NCBI RefSeq assembly: GCF_028610705.1
Contig: NZ_JAQQWT010000003.1
Location: 357,412 to 421,411, forward strand
Source: Halalkalibacter alkalisediminis
GTDB lineage: Bacteria; Bacillota; Bacilli; Bacillales; Bacillaceae_D
Reading direction: 5' to 3'
Length of the DNA stretch: 64,000 nt
This document shows, in pieces, positions 35,877 to 45,353 of this stretch. How positions within the stretch are numbered: position 1 is the first letter of the stretch; every line of letters starts with the position of its first letter. A program made the position numbers and the translations under genes. The notes beneath the pieces were generated by a model. That model saw only the letters and a list, made by a program, of their open reading frames with translations, was not told the origin of the DNA and searched no databases.

Positions 35877-37226
35877 TTATCCATTTACAATTTGTTTAAC
35901 TGGCAGGTCTTCCATAACACGCACGAATTCCCCCTGATTATAAGGATAACCAGCTTTCATAATTTTCACTTTCAGCAGTTTTCCAACCATATCTTCCGTT
36001 GCAGGTACTTTCACTTTCAAGTAATTATCGGTATAGCCAATATACATTCCGCTATCTGGATTTTCTTTGTCTTGTTCTTCAGGAATCATTTCTAGAACTT
36101 CACCTTCAAACATAGAAGAGTACTCTTTGGCAAGCTGATTCGATAATTCAATTAAGCGATGAACTCGAACATTTTTAATTTCTTCATCTACTTGATCCTC
36201 CATACGAGCAGCAGGTGTTCCTGTGCGCTTTGAATATGGAAATACATGTAGTTCACTAAATTTATGCTTAGCAATGAAATCAAACGTTTCTTGAAACTCC
36301 TCTTCTGTCTCACCAGGAAAGCCAACAATGACATCTGAAGTAACAGCAAGACCAGGAAGAACTTCTTTTAACCGATCTAAACGTTCCCCAAAGAATTCCA
36401 TCGTATATTTACGACGCATTCGCTTTAATACCGTATTTGAGCCGGATTGCAGAGGAATGTGCAAGTGACGAACGACTTTTTCAGAACGATCGATTACATC
36501 GATTACTTCATCTGTAAGTTGACTTGCTTCAATCGAAGAAATACGAATTCGCTTCAAGCCTTCTACTTGTTCTAAGTCTTCTAATAGACGAGCAAGACTG
36601 TACTCCTTTAAGTCTTCTCCATAACCACCTGTATGAATTCCCGTAAGAACGATCTCCTTATATCCTGCATCTACTAGTTGCTGAGCCTGTTTGATTACTT
36701 CTTTTGGATCACGTGAACGCATAAGCCCACGAGCCCAAGGAATGATACAAAACGTACAGAAATTGTTACACCCTTCTTGGATTTTTAAAGAAGCACGAGT
36801 ACGATCAGTAAAAGCTGGAACGTCTAACTCCTCATACACGCGTGATTTCATAATATTTCCGACACCATTAATAGGCTCACGTTTCAGTTTAAATTCCTCA
36901 ATGTATTCAAGCATTTTCACACGGTCTTGCGTTCCTACAACGATATCGACCCCAGGGATCGCCATGATTTCTGCTGGTGATGTTTGGGCATAACAACCTG
37001 TGACACAAATAACAGCGTCCGGATTTTTACGAATAGCACGACGTATCACTTGACGACTCTTTTTATCCCCAGTATTCGTAACTGTACAAGTATTAATAAC
37101 ATAAACATCCGAAGTAGCTTCATAATCTACCTTCTCATATCCTTCATTTTGAAACAGTTGCCAAATCGCTTCTGTCTCATAATGATTAACCTTACAACCT
37201 AATGTATGAAACGCCACAGTAGGCAT
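35877..37226 (-). CDS. mtaB: tRNA 2-methylthio-t6A37 methylthiotransferase MtaB
   Basis: Radical-SAM enzyme with two 4Fe-4S clusters that adds a methylthio group to t6A at position 37 of tRNAs reading ANN codons. The amino-terminal domain has TLGCKVNHYETE, TCTVT and the third cysteine in VTGCYAQ. The radical-SAM cluster motif is GCNNFCTFCIIPWARG. A TRAM domain ends the 449-residue protein. The ATG at 37226 follows GAGGTGAAG; an upstream extension to 37322 overlaps rsmE without a ribosome site. It lies six bases after rsmE, as in Bacillus (yqeU-yqeV). Confidence 0.96.
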   Translation of the reverse strand: MPTVAFHTLGCKVNHYETEAIWQLFQNEGYEKVDYEATSDVYVINTCTVTNTGDKKSRQVIRRAIRKNPDAVICVTGCYAQTSPAEIMAIPGVDIVVGTQDRVKMLEYIEEFKLKREPINGVGNIMKSRVYEELDVPAFTDRTRASLKIQEGCNNFCTFCIIPWARGLMRSRDPKEVIKQAQQLVDAGYKEIVLTGIHTGGYGEDLKEYSLARLLEDLEQVEGLKRIRISSIEASQLTDEVIDVIDRSEKVVRHLHIPLQSGSNTVLKRMRRKYTMEFFGERLDRLKEVLPGLAVTSDVIVGFPGETEEEFQETFDFIAKHKFSELHVFPYSKRTGTPAARMEDQVDEEIKNVRVHRLIELSNQLAKEYSSMFEGEVLEMIPEEQDKENPDSGMYIGYTDNYLKVKVPATEDMVGKLLKVKIMKAGYPYNQGEFVRVMEDLPVKQIVNG

Positions 37227-37231
37227 TGTCT

Positions 37232-37984
37232 TCACCTCATTAATTCGAAATGGTACGAAATGGCTGCAAGTGCGTACATGGCAGCCGTTTCTGTACGTAA
37301 TATTCTCGGACCAAACCCACAAGCTTGAGCACCCTCAAGAAGGAACTGGTCTACTTCTTCATCTGTTAATCCGCCCTCTGGACCAATAATAATAAGAATT
37401 CTTTGTCCTTCTGAAAGTGTATTTAATGCAGTTGCAAATTGGGCTTTTTCTCCCTCTTTAGCAGATTCTTCGTAAGCTAAAACGATTGAGTCAAACAAAG
37501 GCATTTGCTTTTTAAGTTCTGCTAATGAATGAATATCAAAAACGGTTGGTATTTTTTCTCGATAAGACTGTTCTGCTGCTTCTTTCGCAATTTTCACTAG
37601 CCGATCGATTTTCTTTCCCGCCTTTTTTTGATCCCATTTTACAATTGATCTTGAAGCAGAAAATGGGATAAACGCTGTTGCTCCAAGCTCTGTACCTTTT
37701 TGGATAATGAGATCAAGCTTGTCCCCTTTAGGAAGTCCTTGAGCAATTGTTACCTCAACAGGAAGTTCCGAATTCGGAGTTAGATCTTCAATTATAGTAG
37801 CTATAATTTCTTGATTTTCAATCTCAGAAATGACACATCTGACCGTACGTAAATCATTATTGCTGCAAATAATTTCGTCCCCGATATCCATGCGCATGAC
37901 TCGTAAGATATGCTTCATATCTTCTCCTGTCACCTTTACCACCTGATCAGTCATCTGCTCCTTCGCAACAAAATACCGTTGCAT
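37232..37984 (-). CDS. rsmE: 16S rRNA m3U1498 methyltransferase RsmE
   Basis: SPOUT-class methyltransferase that makes 3-methyluridine at position 1498 of 16S rRNA in the decoding region. At 250 residues it has an amino-terminal PUA-like part and a knotted carboxyl domain. The knot carries IIGPEGGLTDEEVDQ and FGPRILRTETAAMYAL, which bind S-adenosylmethionine. LPKGDKLDLIIQKGTELG is another conserved stretch. It follows prmA by about 50 bases and precedes mtaB by six, within the conserved dnaJ-prmA-rsmE-mtaB order. Confidence 0.96.
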   Translation of the reverse strand: MQRYFVAKEQMTDQVVKVTGEDMKHILRVMRMDIGDEIICSNNDLRTVRCVISEIENQEIIATIIEDLTPNSELPVEVTIAQGLPKGDKLDLIIQKGTELGATAFIPFSASRSIVKWDQKKAGKKIDRLVKIAKEAAEQSYREKIPTVFDIHSLAELKKQMPLFDSIVLAYEESAKEGEKAQFATALNTLSEGQRILIIIGPEGGLTDEEVDQFLLEGAQACGFGPRILRTETAAMYALAAISYHFELMR

Positions 37985-38033
37985 TTACATCGCCCTCACT
38001 ATTATAAAATGGTAAGCCCTTCAACAAACACTC

Positions 38034-38969
38034 TTAGGCTTTACGTGCAATAATGGCTACCCAATCATCCATTTCTACGATTTCCTCAATCGTAAAGCCA
38101 CCATCTACAAGCGCATCTTTCACCTCTTGCTTTTTCCGTTTAATAATTCCTGAAGTAATATACAACCCATCAGGTTTAAGAACCGCTGCCGCATCTTGAA
38201 CAAACCGTACTATGACTTCAGCTAAAATATTCGCTACTACTATCTCATAGTGTCCATTAACATCTTCTAGTAAGTTATTTTGTTTAACTGTCACGACATC
38301 TTGAACACGATTTAAGTTCACATTTAGCGTTGCACTTTCAACTGCTACATAATCAAGATCAAGCGCTAAAACACTTTTAACCCCTAGCTTTGCCGCAGCG
38401 ATACTCAATACCCCTGAACCTGTACCAACGTCTACAACTTGCTCTCCACCTTTAATGTACTTATCAAGAGCTTGAATGCATAAAACGGTAGTAGGATGTG
38501 TACCTGTACCAAAGGCCATTCCAGGGTCAAGCTCAATAATCATTTCGTTCTCCGTAGGTTCATACTCTTCCCATGTCGGAGTAATTGTAATGGAGCTTGA
38601 CACCTTAACTGGCTTATAGTATTTTTTCCACGCAGTTGCCCACTCTTCTTCATGAACTTCCGCAATTTGAACTTTGTTATGTCCTAGGTCAATATCATAC
38701 GTCAGCAAACCATTAATCGATTCTTTTATCTCATCAATCGTTTCTGCTAAAAAACTATTAACCGGGAAGTACGCCTTTATAATAACACCTTCTTCAGGAT
38801 AATCATCTGGAGAGAGCTGGTAGATTTCACCGAATTTATCGCCCCATTCTCTTACAAGGTCCATAGGGTCTTCTATCACGACACCGCTCGCACCAGCTTC
38901 ATGTAAAATATTACAAACTGGTTCAACTGCTTCCTCTGTCGTATGAATACTAAATTCTGACCACTTCAT
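38034..38969 (-). CDS. prmA: ribosomal protein L11 methyltransferase PrmA
   Basis: S-adenosylmethionine-dependent enzyme that trimethylates ribosomal protein L11. The substrate-recognition part comes first (about 1-140), then the hallmark [14 protein letters not shown], the SAM motif [15 protein letters not shown], and [10 protein letters not shown]. With the ATG at 38969 ([10 protein letters not shown]) the protein is 311 residues, the standard Bacillus length; GGAG lies six bases upstream. An in-frame start at 38987 adds six residues but sits before the ribosome site. It lies 28 bases after dnaJ. Confidence 0.96.
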   Translation of the reverse strand: MKWSEFSIHTTEEAVEPVCNILHEAGASGVVIEDPMDLVREWGDKFGEIYQLSPDDYPEEGVIIKAYFPVNSFLAETIDEIKESINGLLTYDIDLGHNKVQIAEVHEEEWATAWKKYYKPVKVSSSITITPTWEEYEPTENEMIIELDPGMAFGTGTHPTTVLCIQALDKYIKGGEQVVDVGTGSGVLSIAAAKLGVKSVLALDLDYVAVESATLNVNLNRVQDVVTVKQNNLLEDVNGHYEIVVANILAEVIVRFVQDAAAVLKPDGLYITSGIIKRKKQEVKDALVDGGFTIEEIVEMDDWVAIIARKA

Positions 38970-38997
38970 CATAATCTCCAACTCCATCCTTAAATTG

Positions 38998-40113
38998 CTA
39001 TTCTCCCTTAAAGGCGCGTCTTACTTTTGCAAAAAAACCATCGTTCTGCTCATCCGGTTGCCCACCAGACATTTGTGAGAACTCACGAATCAAATCTTTT
39101 TCTTTTTCAGTCAAGTTCTTAGGCGTTACAACACGTATCTTCACATGTTGATCACCTTGTCCTCGTCCATGAACATTTGGTACACCTTTGCCACGAAGGC
39201 GGAAATTCGTACCTGTTTGCGTACCAGCTGGAATTTTCAATTTAACTTTTCCATTTAAAGTGGGTACTTCAATTTCATCGCCAAGTGCAACTTGAGCGAA
39301 CGTTAACGGCATTTCGCAATAGATGTCGTCCCCTTCACGCTCAAAGAACTCATGAGGCTTCACATTAAAGACCACGTAAAGGTCACCAGACGGTCCACCA
39401 TTTACTCCGGCTTCCCCTTGACCAGAAACACGTAATTGCTGTCCATGATCAATACCAGCAGGAACTTTCACGCTGATTTTCTTGCGTTTCCGAACTTTTC
39501 CTTTTCCACCACACGTTGAACATTTAGATTTAATAAACTTTCCAGTACCTTCACAATGATGACAAACACGGCGATTAACGACACGGCCAAATGGTGTATT
39601 TTGTTCGACATTTAATTGGCCAGATCCACCACAGTGCGAACATGTTTCTGGTTTTGTTCCTGGTTTGGCTCCAGAACCTGCACATGTTTGACACGTTTCT
39701 TCTCGTGGAATCTCAATCTCCGTATCTTTGCCAAATACAGCTTCTTTAAACTCAAGCGTCATCGTATATTGAAGATCGGCACCTTGACGAGGAGCATTAG
39801 GGTTTCTACGACCGCCGCCACCACCGAAGAACATATCAAATATATCTCCAAATCCTCCACCGAAGTCTCCACCGCCACCACCGAATCCTTGATTCGGATC
39901 TGTATGGCCAAATTGATCATAATGCGCCTTCTTTTGTGGGTCACTCAATGTATCATAGGCGTCTTTTACTTCTTTAAATTTATCCGTAGCATCCGCTTCT
40001 TTGTTAACATCTGGGTGATATTTGCGCGCTAATTTGCGATACGCCTTTTTCACTTCATCAACAGAAGCATTTTGATCGACACCAAGGACTTCATAGTAAT
40101 CTCTTTTACTCAT
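38998..40113 (-). CDS. dnaJ: chaperone protein DnaJ
   Basis: Hsp40 co-chaperone that delivers substrates to DnaK and stimulates its ATPase. The J domain at the amino end has [11 protein letters not shown], with the HPD triad. A glycine/phenylalanine-rich linker follows (about 75-105). Four zinc repeats CxxCxGxG follow ([32 protein letters not shown]), then the substrate-binding carboxyl domain. The ATG at 40113 is eight bases after GGGAG; the product is 371 residues. A hairpin with T run separates it from dnaK and may lower its expression relative to dnaK. Confidence 0.97.
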   Translation of the reverse strand: MSKRDYYEVLGVDQNASVDEVKKAYRKLARKYHPDVNKEADATDKFKEVKDAYDTLSDPQKKAHYDQFGHTDPNQGFGGGGGDFGGGFGDIFDMFFGGGGGRRNPNAPRQGADLQYTMTLEFKEAVFGKDTEIEIPREETCQTCAGSGAKPGTKPETCSHCGGSGQLNVEQNTPFGRVVNRRVCHHCEGTGKFIKSKCSTCGGKGKVRKRKKISVKVPAGIDHGQQLRVSGQGEAGVNGGPSGDLYVVFNVKPHEFFEREGDDIYCEMPLTFAQVALGDEIEVPTLNGKVKLKIPAGTQTGTNFRLRGKGVPNVHGRGQGDQHVKIRVVTPKNLTEKEKDLIREFSQMSGGQPDEQNDGFFAKVRRAFKGE

Positions 40114-40219
40114 GTCATCCACTCCCGACTAAGTTCCATAACGTTCATCTTATCATCAATCTGTCTAAATCCGCAAGACATAGGTAAGAAGAAGCATTAT
40201 CCTCTTTTTGGTTATATTC

Positions 40220-40255
40220 GAAGAAAAAGTCAAAGCCATTTACGCTGACTTTGAC
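40220..40255 (-). terminator. intercistronic terminator between dnaK and dnaJ
   Basis: Ten-base stem with one G-U pair in the minus-strand RNA (40229-40238 with 40246-40255), seven-base loop, then TTTTTC. Because dnaJ follows in the same direction, it probably acts as a partial terminator or processing point. Confidence 0.7.
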
Positions 40256-40304
40256 CTTTCTACAAGTTTAAAAACTAACGTTGTCTAATCCTTTAATCGA
40301 ACGC

Positions 40305-42146
40305 TTATTTCTTTTCTTCTTCTTTTACTTCTTCGTATTCAGCATCTACAACATTTTCATCTGTATTTGAAGTGCCAGCATCTGCACCTTCAGCCCCTTG
40401 TGCTGCTTGTGCTGCCTGAGCCGCTTGCTCATACATCTTCGTTGTTAAAGCCATAACGATTTCTTGAAGCTCGTCTTTAGCTGTGCGGATCTCGTCAATG
40501 TTATTAGACTCGATTGCAGCTTTCAACTTATCTTTTGCAGCTTCTGCTTTGTCTTTTTCTTCTTGTTCAACATTATCAGCAAGATCCTTAAGCGTTTTTT
40601 CTGTTTGGAAAACAAGTTGATCCGCTTCGTTACGAAGTTCTACTTCTTCACGACGTTTTTTGTCTTCTTCAGCATTTGCTTCAGCATCTTTCACCATTTT
40701 TTCAATCTCTTCATCAGATAGACCTGAAGAAGATGTAATTGTGATCGATTGCTCTTTGTTTGTTCCAAGATCTTTTGCCTTAACATTTACGATACCATTT
40801 GCATCAATATCAAATGATACTTCAATTTGCGGAACTCCACGTGGTGCTGGTGGAAGATCCGTTAATTGGAAACGTCCAAGTGTTTTATTGTATGCTGCCA
40901 TTTCACGCTCACCTTGTAAAACGTGAATATCAACTGACGGTTGGTTATCTGCAGCCGTAGAGAATACTTGTGATTTAGAAGTTGGGATCGTTGTATTACG
41001 CTCAATTAACTTTGTAAATACGCCACCCATTGTTTCAATACCAAGTGATAGTGGTGTTACGTCTAAAAGAACAACGTCTTTAACGTCTCCTGTAAGGACA
41101 CCAGCTTGAACAGCAGCACCAAGAGCAACTACCTCATCTGGGTTAACTCCTTTATGAGGGTCTTTCCCAGTTAACTTTTTAATCGCCTCTTGAACAGCAG
41201 GAATACGAGTTGACCCACCAACAAGAACGACTCTGTCGATTTCACTTGCAGATAAACCTGAATCAGAAAGTGCACGACGAGTTGGTTCAAGTGTACGCTC
41301 AACTAAATTAGATGAAAGCTCTTCAAATTTTGCACGACTTAAGCTAAGCTCTAAGTGCTTAGGGCCTGTAGCATCAGCAGTGATAAATGGAAGAGAGATT
41401 TGTGTTTGTGTCACTCCAGACAAGTCTTTCTTTGCTTTTTCAGCAGCGTCCTTTAGACGTTGCATAGCCATTTTATCTTGAGAAAGGTCGATACCGTTGT
41501 CTTTTTTAAACTGGTCAACAAGGTAATCAATAATGACTTGGTCAAAATCATCTCCACCAAGCTTGTTATCCCCAGATGTTGCTTTTACTTCGAAGAACCC
41601 TTCACCTAGTTCAAGAATAGAAACGTCAAACGTACCACCACCAAGGTCATACACAAGGATTGTTTGATCCTCTTCTTTTTCTAATCCGTAAGCGAGCGCT
41701 GCTGCAGTTGGCTCATTCACAATACGCTCTACTTCAAGACCAGCAATTTTTCCAGCATCTTTTGTTGCTTGACGTTGTGAATCATTGAAGTAAGCTGGAA
41801 CTGTGATAACAGCTTTCGTTACTTTTTCACCAAGATATGCTTCAGCATCAGATTTTAATTTTTGTAAAATAATAGCAGATAGTTCTTGAGGCGTAAAATC
41901 TGTCCCCTCAATAGTCTCTTTATAATCTGTACCCATATGACGCTTAATAGAAATAACTGTATTAGGATTAGTGATAGCTTGACGCTTTGCTACTTCCCCT
42001 ACAAGACGCTCACCATCTTTAAACGCAACAACTGATGGAGTTGTACGATTACCTTCTGGATTTGGAATAACAGTTGCTTCGCCGCCTTCCATGACAGCCA
42101 CACAAGAGTTTGTTGTACCTAAGTCAATACCAATGATTTTACTCAT
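40305..42146 (-). CDS. dnaK: chaperone protein DnaK (Hsp70)
   Basis: ATP-driven Hsp70 chaperone, 613 residues. [15 protein letters not shown] at the amino end, [15 protein letters not shown] at about 170-185 and [14 protein letters not shown] near 310 form the actin-like ATPase. The linker [14 protein letters not shown] leads to the substrate-binding domain, and an acidic glutamine/alanine tail ends in EEVKEEEKK. The amino domain lacks the insert found in Gram-negative DnaK. GGAGGAAG lies nine bases before the ATG at 42146. It belongs to the CIRCE-controlled hrcA-grpE-dnaK-dnaJ operon. Confidence 0.98.
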   Translation of the reverse strand: MSKIIGIDLGTTNSCVAVMEGGEATVIPNPEGNRTTPSVVAFKDGERLVGEVAKRQAITNPNTVISIKRHMGTDYKETIEGTDFTPQELSAIILQKLKSDAEAYLGEKVTKAVITVPAYFNDSQRQATKDAGKIAGLEVERIVNEPTAAALAYGLEKEEDQTILVYDLGGGTFDVSILELGEGFFEVKATSGDNKLGGDDFDQVIIDYLVDQFKKDNGIDLSQDKMAMQRLKDAAEKAKKDLSGVTQTQISLPFITADATGPKHLELSLSRAKFEELSSNLVERTLEPTRRALSDSGLSASEIDRVVLVGGSTRIPAVQEAIKKLTGKDPHKGVNPDEVVALGAAVQAGVLTGDVKDVVLLDVTPLSLGIETMGGVFTKLIERNTTIPTSKSQVFSTAADNQPSVDIHVLQGEREMAAYNKTLGRFQLTDLPPAPRGVPQIEVSFDIDANGIVNVKAKDLGTNKEQSITITSSSGLSDEEIEKMVKDAEANAEEDKKRREEVELRNEADQLVFQTEKTLKDLADNVEQEEKDKAEAAKDKLKAAIESNNIDEIRTAKDELQEIVMALTTKMYEQAAQAAQAAQGAEGADAGTSNTDENVVDAEYEEVKEEEKK

Positions 42147-42213
42147 GAATTTCTTCCTCCGTTTCAATATATAACTTTCTTATTTATATTGGCTTTACCT
42201 ATTTATGTAAGGA

Positions 42214-42762
42214 TTACGCATTTACCTTAACCATAGAAGGTCTGAGAACGCGATCCTTTAATGTATAACCCTTTTGCAATTCTTCAACGATTTGATTTGA
42301 CTCATACCCTTCCTCTTCAACTTGCATAACTGCTTGGTGCAAGTGAGGATCGAACATTTGACCTACTGTTTCAATTACTTCAACACCTTCACTTTTCAAT
42401 GTGTCTTGAAATTGACGATAAACCATTTCCATCCCTTGTAAAAGCGACTTAGCCTCTTCAGCTTCTGGTTTAACTAGTAGAGCACGCTCGAAGTTATCTA
42501 TCACCGGAAGCAATGCTTCAATGACGGTTTGTGATCTATATTTCGCAGCCGCTTCTTTTTCTTCGCGAGAACGACGGCGGAAATTATCATAATCAGCTTG
42601 AATACGTAGGATTCGGTTATTGAGTTCAGCGATTTCAGCTTGAGAATTTTCTTCCTCAATAATCTCAGTCACAGTTTCTTCGACTTCACCGTTTCCCTCT
42701 GTTTCAAGTTCTTCGGATTTAACTGTTTCTTCTTCCATTGTTTGCGTTTCTTTTTCTGTCAA
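42214..42762 (-). CDS. grpE: nucleotide exchange factor GrpE
   Basis: Homodimeric exchange factor that releases ADP from DnaK. A glutamate-rich disordered amino part (about 1-45) is followed by a long coiled-coil helix. The conserved stretch [20 protein letters not shown] comes next, and the beta domain contains [17 protein letters not shown] and the ending LRPSMVKV. I prefer the TTG at 42762 because AGGAGG is eight bases upstream; the GTG at 42771 overlaps that site. The product is 182 residues. It lies between hrcA and dnaK. Confidence 0.95.
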   Translation of the reverse strand: MTEKETQTMEEETVKSEELETEGNGEVEETVTEIIEEENSQAEIAELNNRILRIQADYDNFRRRSREEKEAAAKYRSQTVIEALLPVIDNFERALLVKPEAEEAKSLLQGMEMVYRQFQDTLKSEGVEVIETVGQMFDPHLHQAVMQVEEEGYESNQIVEELQKGYTLKDRVLRPSMVKVNA

Positions 42763-42851
42763 CTCATTCACCTCCTAGTAAAATTAATATAGATCTATGT
42801 AGTATGACAATTAGTTAAGAATACCACAACTAATTGTCAATATTACCATTT

Positions 42852-43883
42852 CTACCCTTGTTGATACAAGTTTGTTAACAGCTTTGTTAAATCCTTCGAG
42901 ATTGTATCAACAACTCCGATCACTCTTCTATATTCCATCCGGGTTGGACCAAGAATTCCAATTGTACCCATATGCTTTCCCGCTATCGAATACGACGCGG
43001 TGATTAGACTACAGTTATCGAAGGCTTCTAAGTTATTCTCTTGTCCGATTTTCACTTGAATACCTGTTGTTGGTACACGTAAAATCTGATGCATCGTCTC
43101 ATCTTCATCAAGCATATTCAAAAGCATACGAACTTTGTCGACATCTCGGAATTCCGGTTGCGCTAAAATGTTTGTTTTGCCACTATAGAATACTTTTTCT
43201 GCTTTTTCTCTTTCTAAAGATGAACCAAGCATACTTAAAACATGGTCATAGTTTTCAACATGACTACGCAAAACATCCTTCACTTCCGTTTGCAGTTTTT
43301 CCCTTAGCTTAAACAAAGGGACACCCATTAAACGTTCGTTTAGAATGTTGACCGTTCGTTCTAGATCCGCTGCTTCTATCTTATCTGGTACAGCTATTGT
43401 TTGATTTTCAACATGTCCTGTATCCGTAACAAGAATTAAAATAGCCGATCCCTTTGAAAGCGGTATGATTTGAATACTTCTCAACGTAGCCTCAAACATC
43501 TCTGGCCCCAAAACAAGAGAAATATAACTTGTCATATTCGATAACACTCGGGCTGAATGTTGAATGACTTCTTCTACTTCCCGAATTCGTTCTGAAAAGA
43601 TCGAGCGAATATCTAATTTTTCATCGACAGTTAAATGATGAGGCATAAGAAGATTGTCTACATAGTAACGGTATCCCCTTTGAGATGGAATCCTCCCAGC
43701 TGAACTATGTGGTTTTTCTAAGAAACCTAATTCTTCTAAATCTGACATATCATTACGGATGGTTGCTGGACTAAACGTAATATCCTCTCTTTTGGAGATG
43801 CTTCTGGAACCGACTGGCTCTGCAGAACGGATATAATCATCAACAATGGCATGCAGAATCAACAATTGTCTATTTGTTAACAT
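42852..43883 (-). CDS. hrcA: heat-inducible repressor HrcA
   Basis: Repressor of class I heat-shock genes, binding the CIRCE operator with help from GroEL. At 343 residues it has exactly the Bacillus length. The amino-terminal winged helix has VGSRSISKREDITFSPATIR, and the central part GYRYYVDNLL and HSSAGRIPSQ. The end is DTISKDLTKLLTNLY. The ATG at 43883 follows GAGGTGGTGAAGG; the in-frame extension to 43910 would run into the CIRCE element. It heads the operon and controls itself. Confidence 0.97.
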   Translation of the reverse strand: MLTNRQLLILHAIVDDYIRSAEPVGSRSISKREDITFSPATIRNDMSDLEELGFLEKPHSSAGRIPSQRGYRYYVDNLLMPHHLTVDEKLDIRSIFSERIREVEEVIQHSARVLSNMTSYISLVLGPEMFEATLRSIQIIPLSKGSAILILVTDTGHVENQTIAVPDKIEAADLERTVNILNERLMGVPLFKLREKLQTEVKDVLRSHVENYDHVLSMLGSSLEREKAEKVFYSGKTNILAQPEFRDVDKVRMLLNMLDEDETMHQILRVPTTGIQVKIGQENNLEAFDNCSLITASYSIAGKHMGTIGILGPTRMEYRRVIGVVDTISKDLTKLLTNLYQQG

Positions 43884-43899
43884 CCCTTCACCACCTCTG

Positions 43900-43926
43900 T
43901 TAGCACTCACTTCATTCGAGTGCTAA
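43900..43926. promoter_or_regulatory. CIRCE operator
   Basis: TTAGCACTC (43900-43908), nine bases, GAGTGCTAA (43918-43926): a perfect CIRCE element, the HrcA binding site, just before hrcA and just after the promoter -10 region. Confidence 0.97.
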
Positions 43927-43936
43927 ATCTAATGAT

Positions 43937-43965
43937 AAATTATCAAAAAGGTAGCACTTTGTCAA
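43937..43965 (-). promoter_or_regulatory. sigma-A promoter of the hrcA-grpE-dnaK-dnaJ operon
   Basis: On the minus strand TTGACA (43965-43960), 17 bases, TAATTT (43942-43937). The predicted transcript start falls at the edge of the CIRCE element, as expected for HrcA repression. Confidence 0.7.
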
Positions 43966-43987
43966 TAAAGAATGCTTATTTCACTTA

Positions 43988-44017
43988 GAAAAAAGGGTAA
44001 AAATGAAGATGCCCTTT
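43988..44017 (-). terminator. candidate terminator after hemW
   Basis: Six-base stem (43992-43997 with 44012-44017), long loop, then six T on the minus strand. The short stem makes this moderate. Confidence 0.45.
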
Positions 44018-44020
44018 GAC

Positions 44021-45166
44021 TTATGATTCTAAAACAGCTATAAATTGCTCGAAAACTTCATTACTGAGCAATAACCCTTCTTCCGTTAACTTAATGCCAT
44101 ATTCATCAGATTGCAATAAACCTCTTTTCTGTAATCGCTCAATTTGTTCACCGAAACATTCTTCAAGTGAGCGACCATATATACGGTTAAACTCGGTTCG
44201 GTTCACTCCCACTCTTTTCCGTAAACCCATGAACATCGCCTCTTCAATTCGTTCAATAGGGGTAACCTGATGTTCTGTCAGAACCGGAGCCACATCAGCT
44301 GCTATTGCTCTTAAATATTTAGGAAGCGGTCCATGATTTTGATATCGCACTTGATTTACGTATCCATGAGCTCCCGCACCAAAACCATAATATTCTTGAT
44401 TATCCCAATAGACAAGATTATGTTTGCTTTCATAGCCAGTTTTTGCAAAATTACTTATCTCGTATTGATGATACCCAGCTTTTTTTGTCTCTGCTAGCAA
44501 TTGTTCATACATGATAATCTCATCTTCCTCAGGTGGAAGAGTCAGTTTACCTTGTCTTTGCCGAATGTAAAAGACGGTCTTCTCCTCAACCTTTAAAGAG
44601 TATGCAGATAAATGTTCAACACCTAAAGCCATCGCTTCAAGTATCGTTTCTTGAAAGTCTCTCGGTTTTTGACTTGGTAAACCAAACATTAAATCTAAAG
44701 ATATATTTTCAAAACCCGCTTCTCTGCTTCTAGCAATAGCATCTACTACACTCTCCCTCGAATGTGTTCTACCAATTTCCTTTAGCAAGTTTTCTTTGAA
44801 CGTTTGAACACCCATACTTAAACGATTAATCCCATGATCTTTCAATACTCTTAATTTCTCTTCTTCAATGCTATCTGGGTTTACTTCTATTGTAAATTCT
44901 TCTACTTCAGTTAAAGGGAGAACTTCTCTCATTCCTTTTAAAAGGGTATTCAATTGATTAGGTGTTAACGCTGTTGGTGTCCCTCCACCGATATATACCG
45001 TTTTCAAAGCAGATGTAGGATGACTTTCCATCATTCTTTCCATTTCTAGTAACAAGGAAGTAATGTAATTATCCACCGGCTGATTTTTCAAAAATACTTT
45101 ATTAAAGTCGCAGTAGTGGCAAATATGTTCACAAAATGGAATATGTACGTATGCAGCTTTAACCAT
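44021..45166 (-). CDS. hemW: radical SAM heme chaperone HemW
   Basis: HemN-like radical-SAM protein now known to handle heme insertion rather than coproporphyrinogen oxidation. The cluster motif HIPFCEHICHYCDF is at about 8-21, IGGGTPTALT follows near 60, and SMGVQTF near 130; GAGAHGYVN lies further on. Like HemW it has CxxxCxxC without the additional cysteine of true HemN. The ATG at 45166 follows AAAGGGGAGG; an extension to 45193 precedes the ribosome site. It lies between lepA and hrcA, the conserved Bacillus order. Confidence 0.94.
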   Translation of the reverse strand: MVKAAYVHIPFCEHICHYCDFNKVFLKNQPVDNYITSLLLEMERMMESHPTSALKTVYIGGGTPTALTPNQLNTLLKGMREVLPLTEVEEFTIEVNPDSIEEEKLRVLKDHGINRLSMGVQTFKENLLKEIGRTHSRESVVDAIARSREAGFENISLDLMFGLPSQKPRDFQETILEAMALGVEHLSAYSLKVEEKTVFYIRQRQGKLTLPPEEDEIIMYEQLLAETKKAGYHQYEISNFAKTGYESKHNLVYWDNQEYYGFGAGAHGYVNQVRYQNHGPLPKYLRAIAADVAPVLTEHQVTPIERIEEAMFMGLRKRVGVNRTEFNRIYGRSLEECFGEQIERLQKRGLLQSDEYGIKLTEEGLLLSNEVFEQFIAVLES

Positions 45167-45320
45167 TTGCCTCCCCTTTCTAAAGGGGTTCATTTAGCCC
45201 CTAAATTGTTGTAATATCTTAATCTTTCTGCAAAAACTAAAAAAGTACTTCGACCTACTGTAAGTCTCCACATCAAGTAGAAAAAAGCTTAAGCAACATT
45301 TTTACTTATGTAACAACCAA

Positions 45321-45343
45321 AACCGCAGGAAAATCCTGCGGTT
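45321..45343 (-). terminator. hairpin after lepA
   Basis: Perfect ten-base GC-rich stem (45321-45330 with 45334-45343) with a three-base loop, then TTTTGGTTG on the minus strand; a likely terminator just after the lepA stop. Confidence 0.7.
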
Positions 45344-45353
45344 GCTGTCATCA

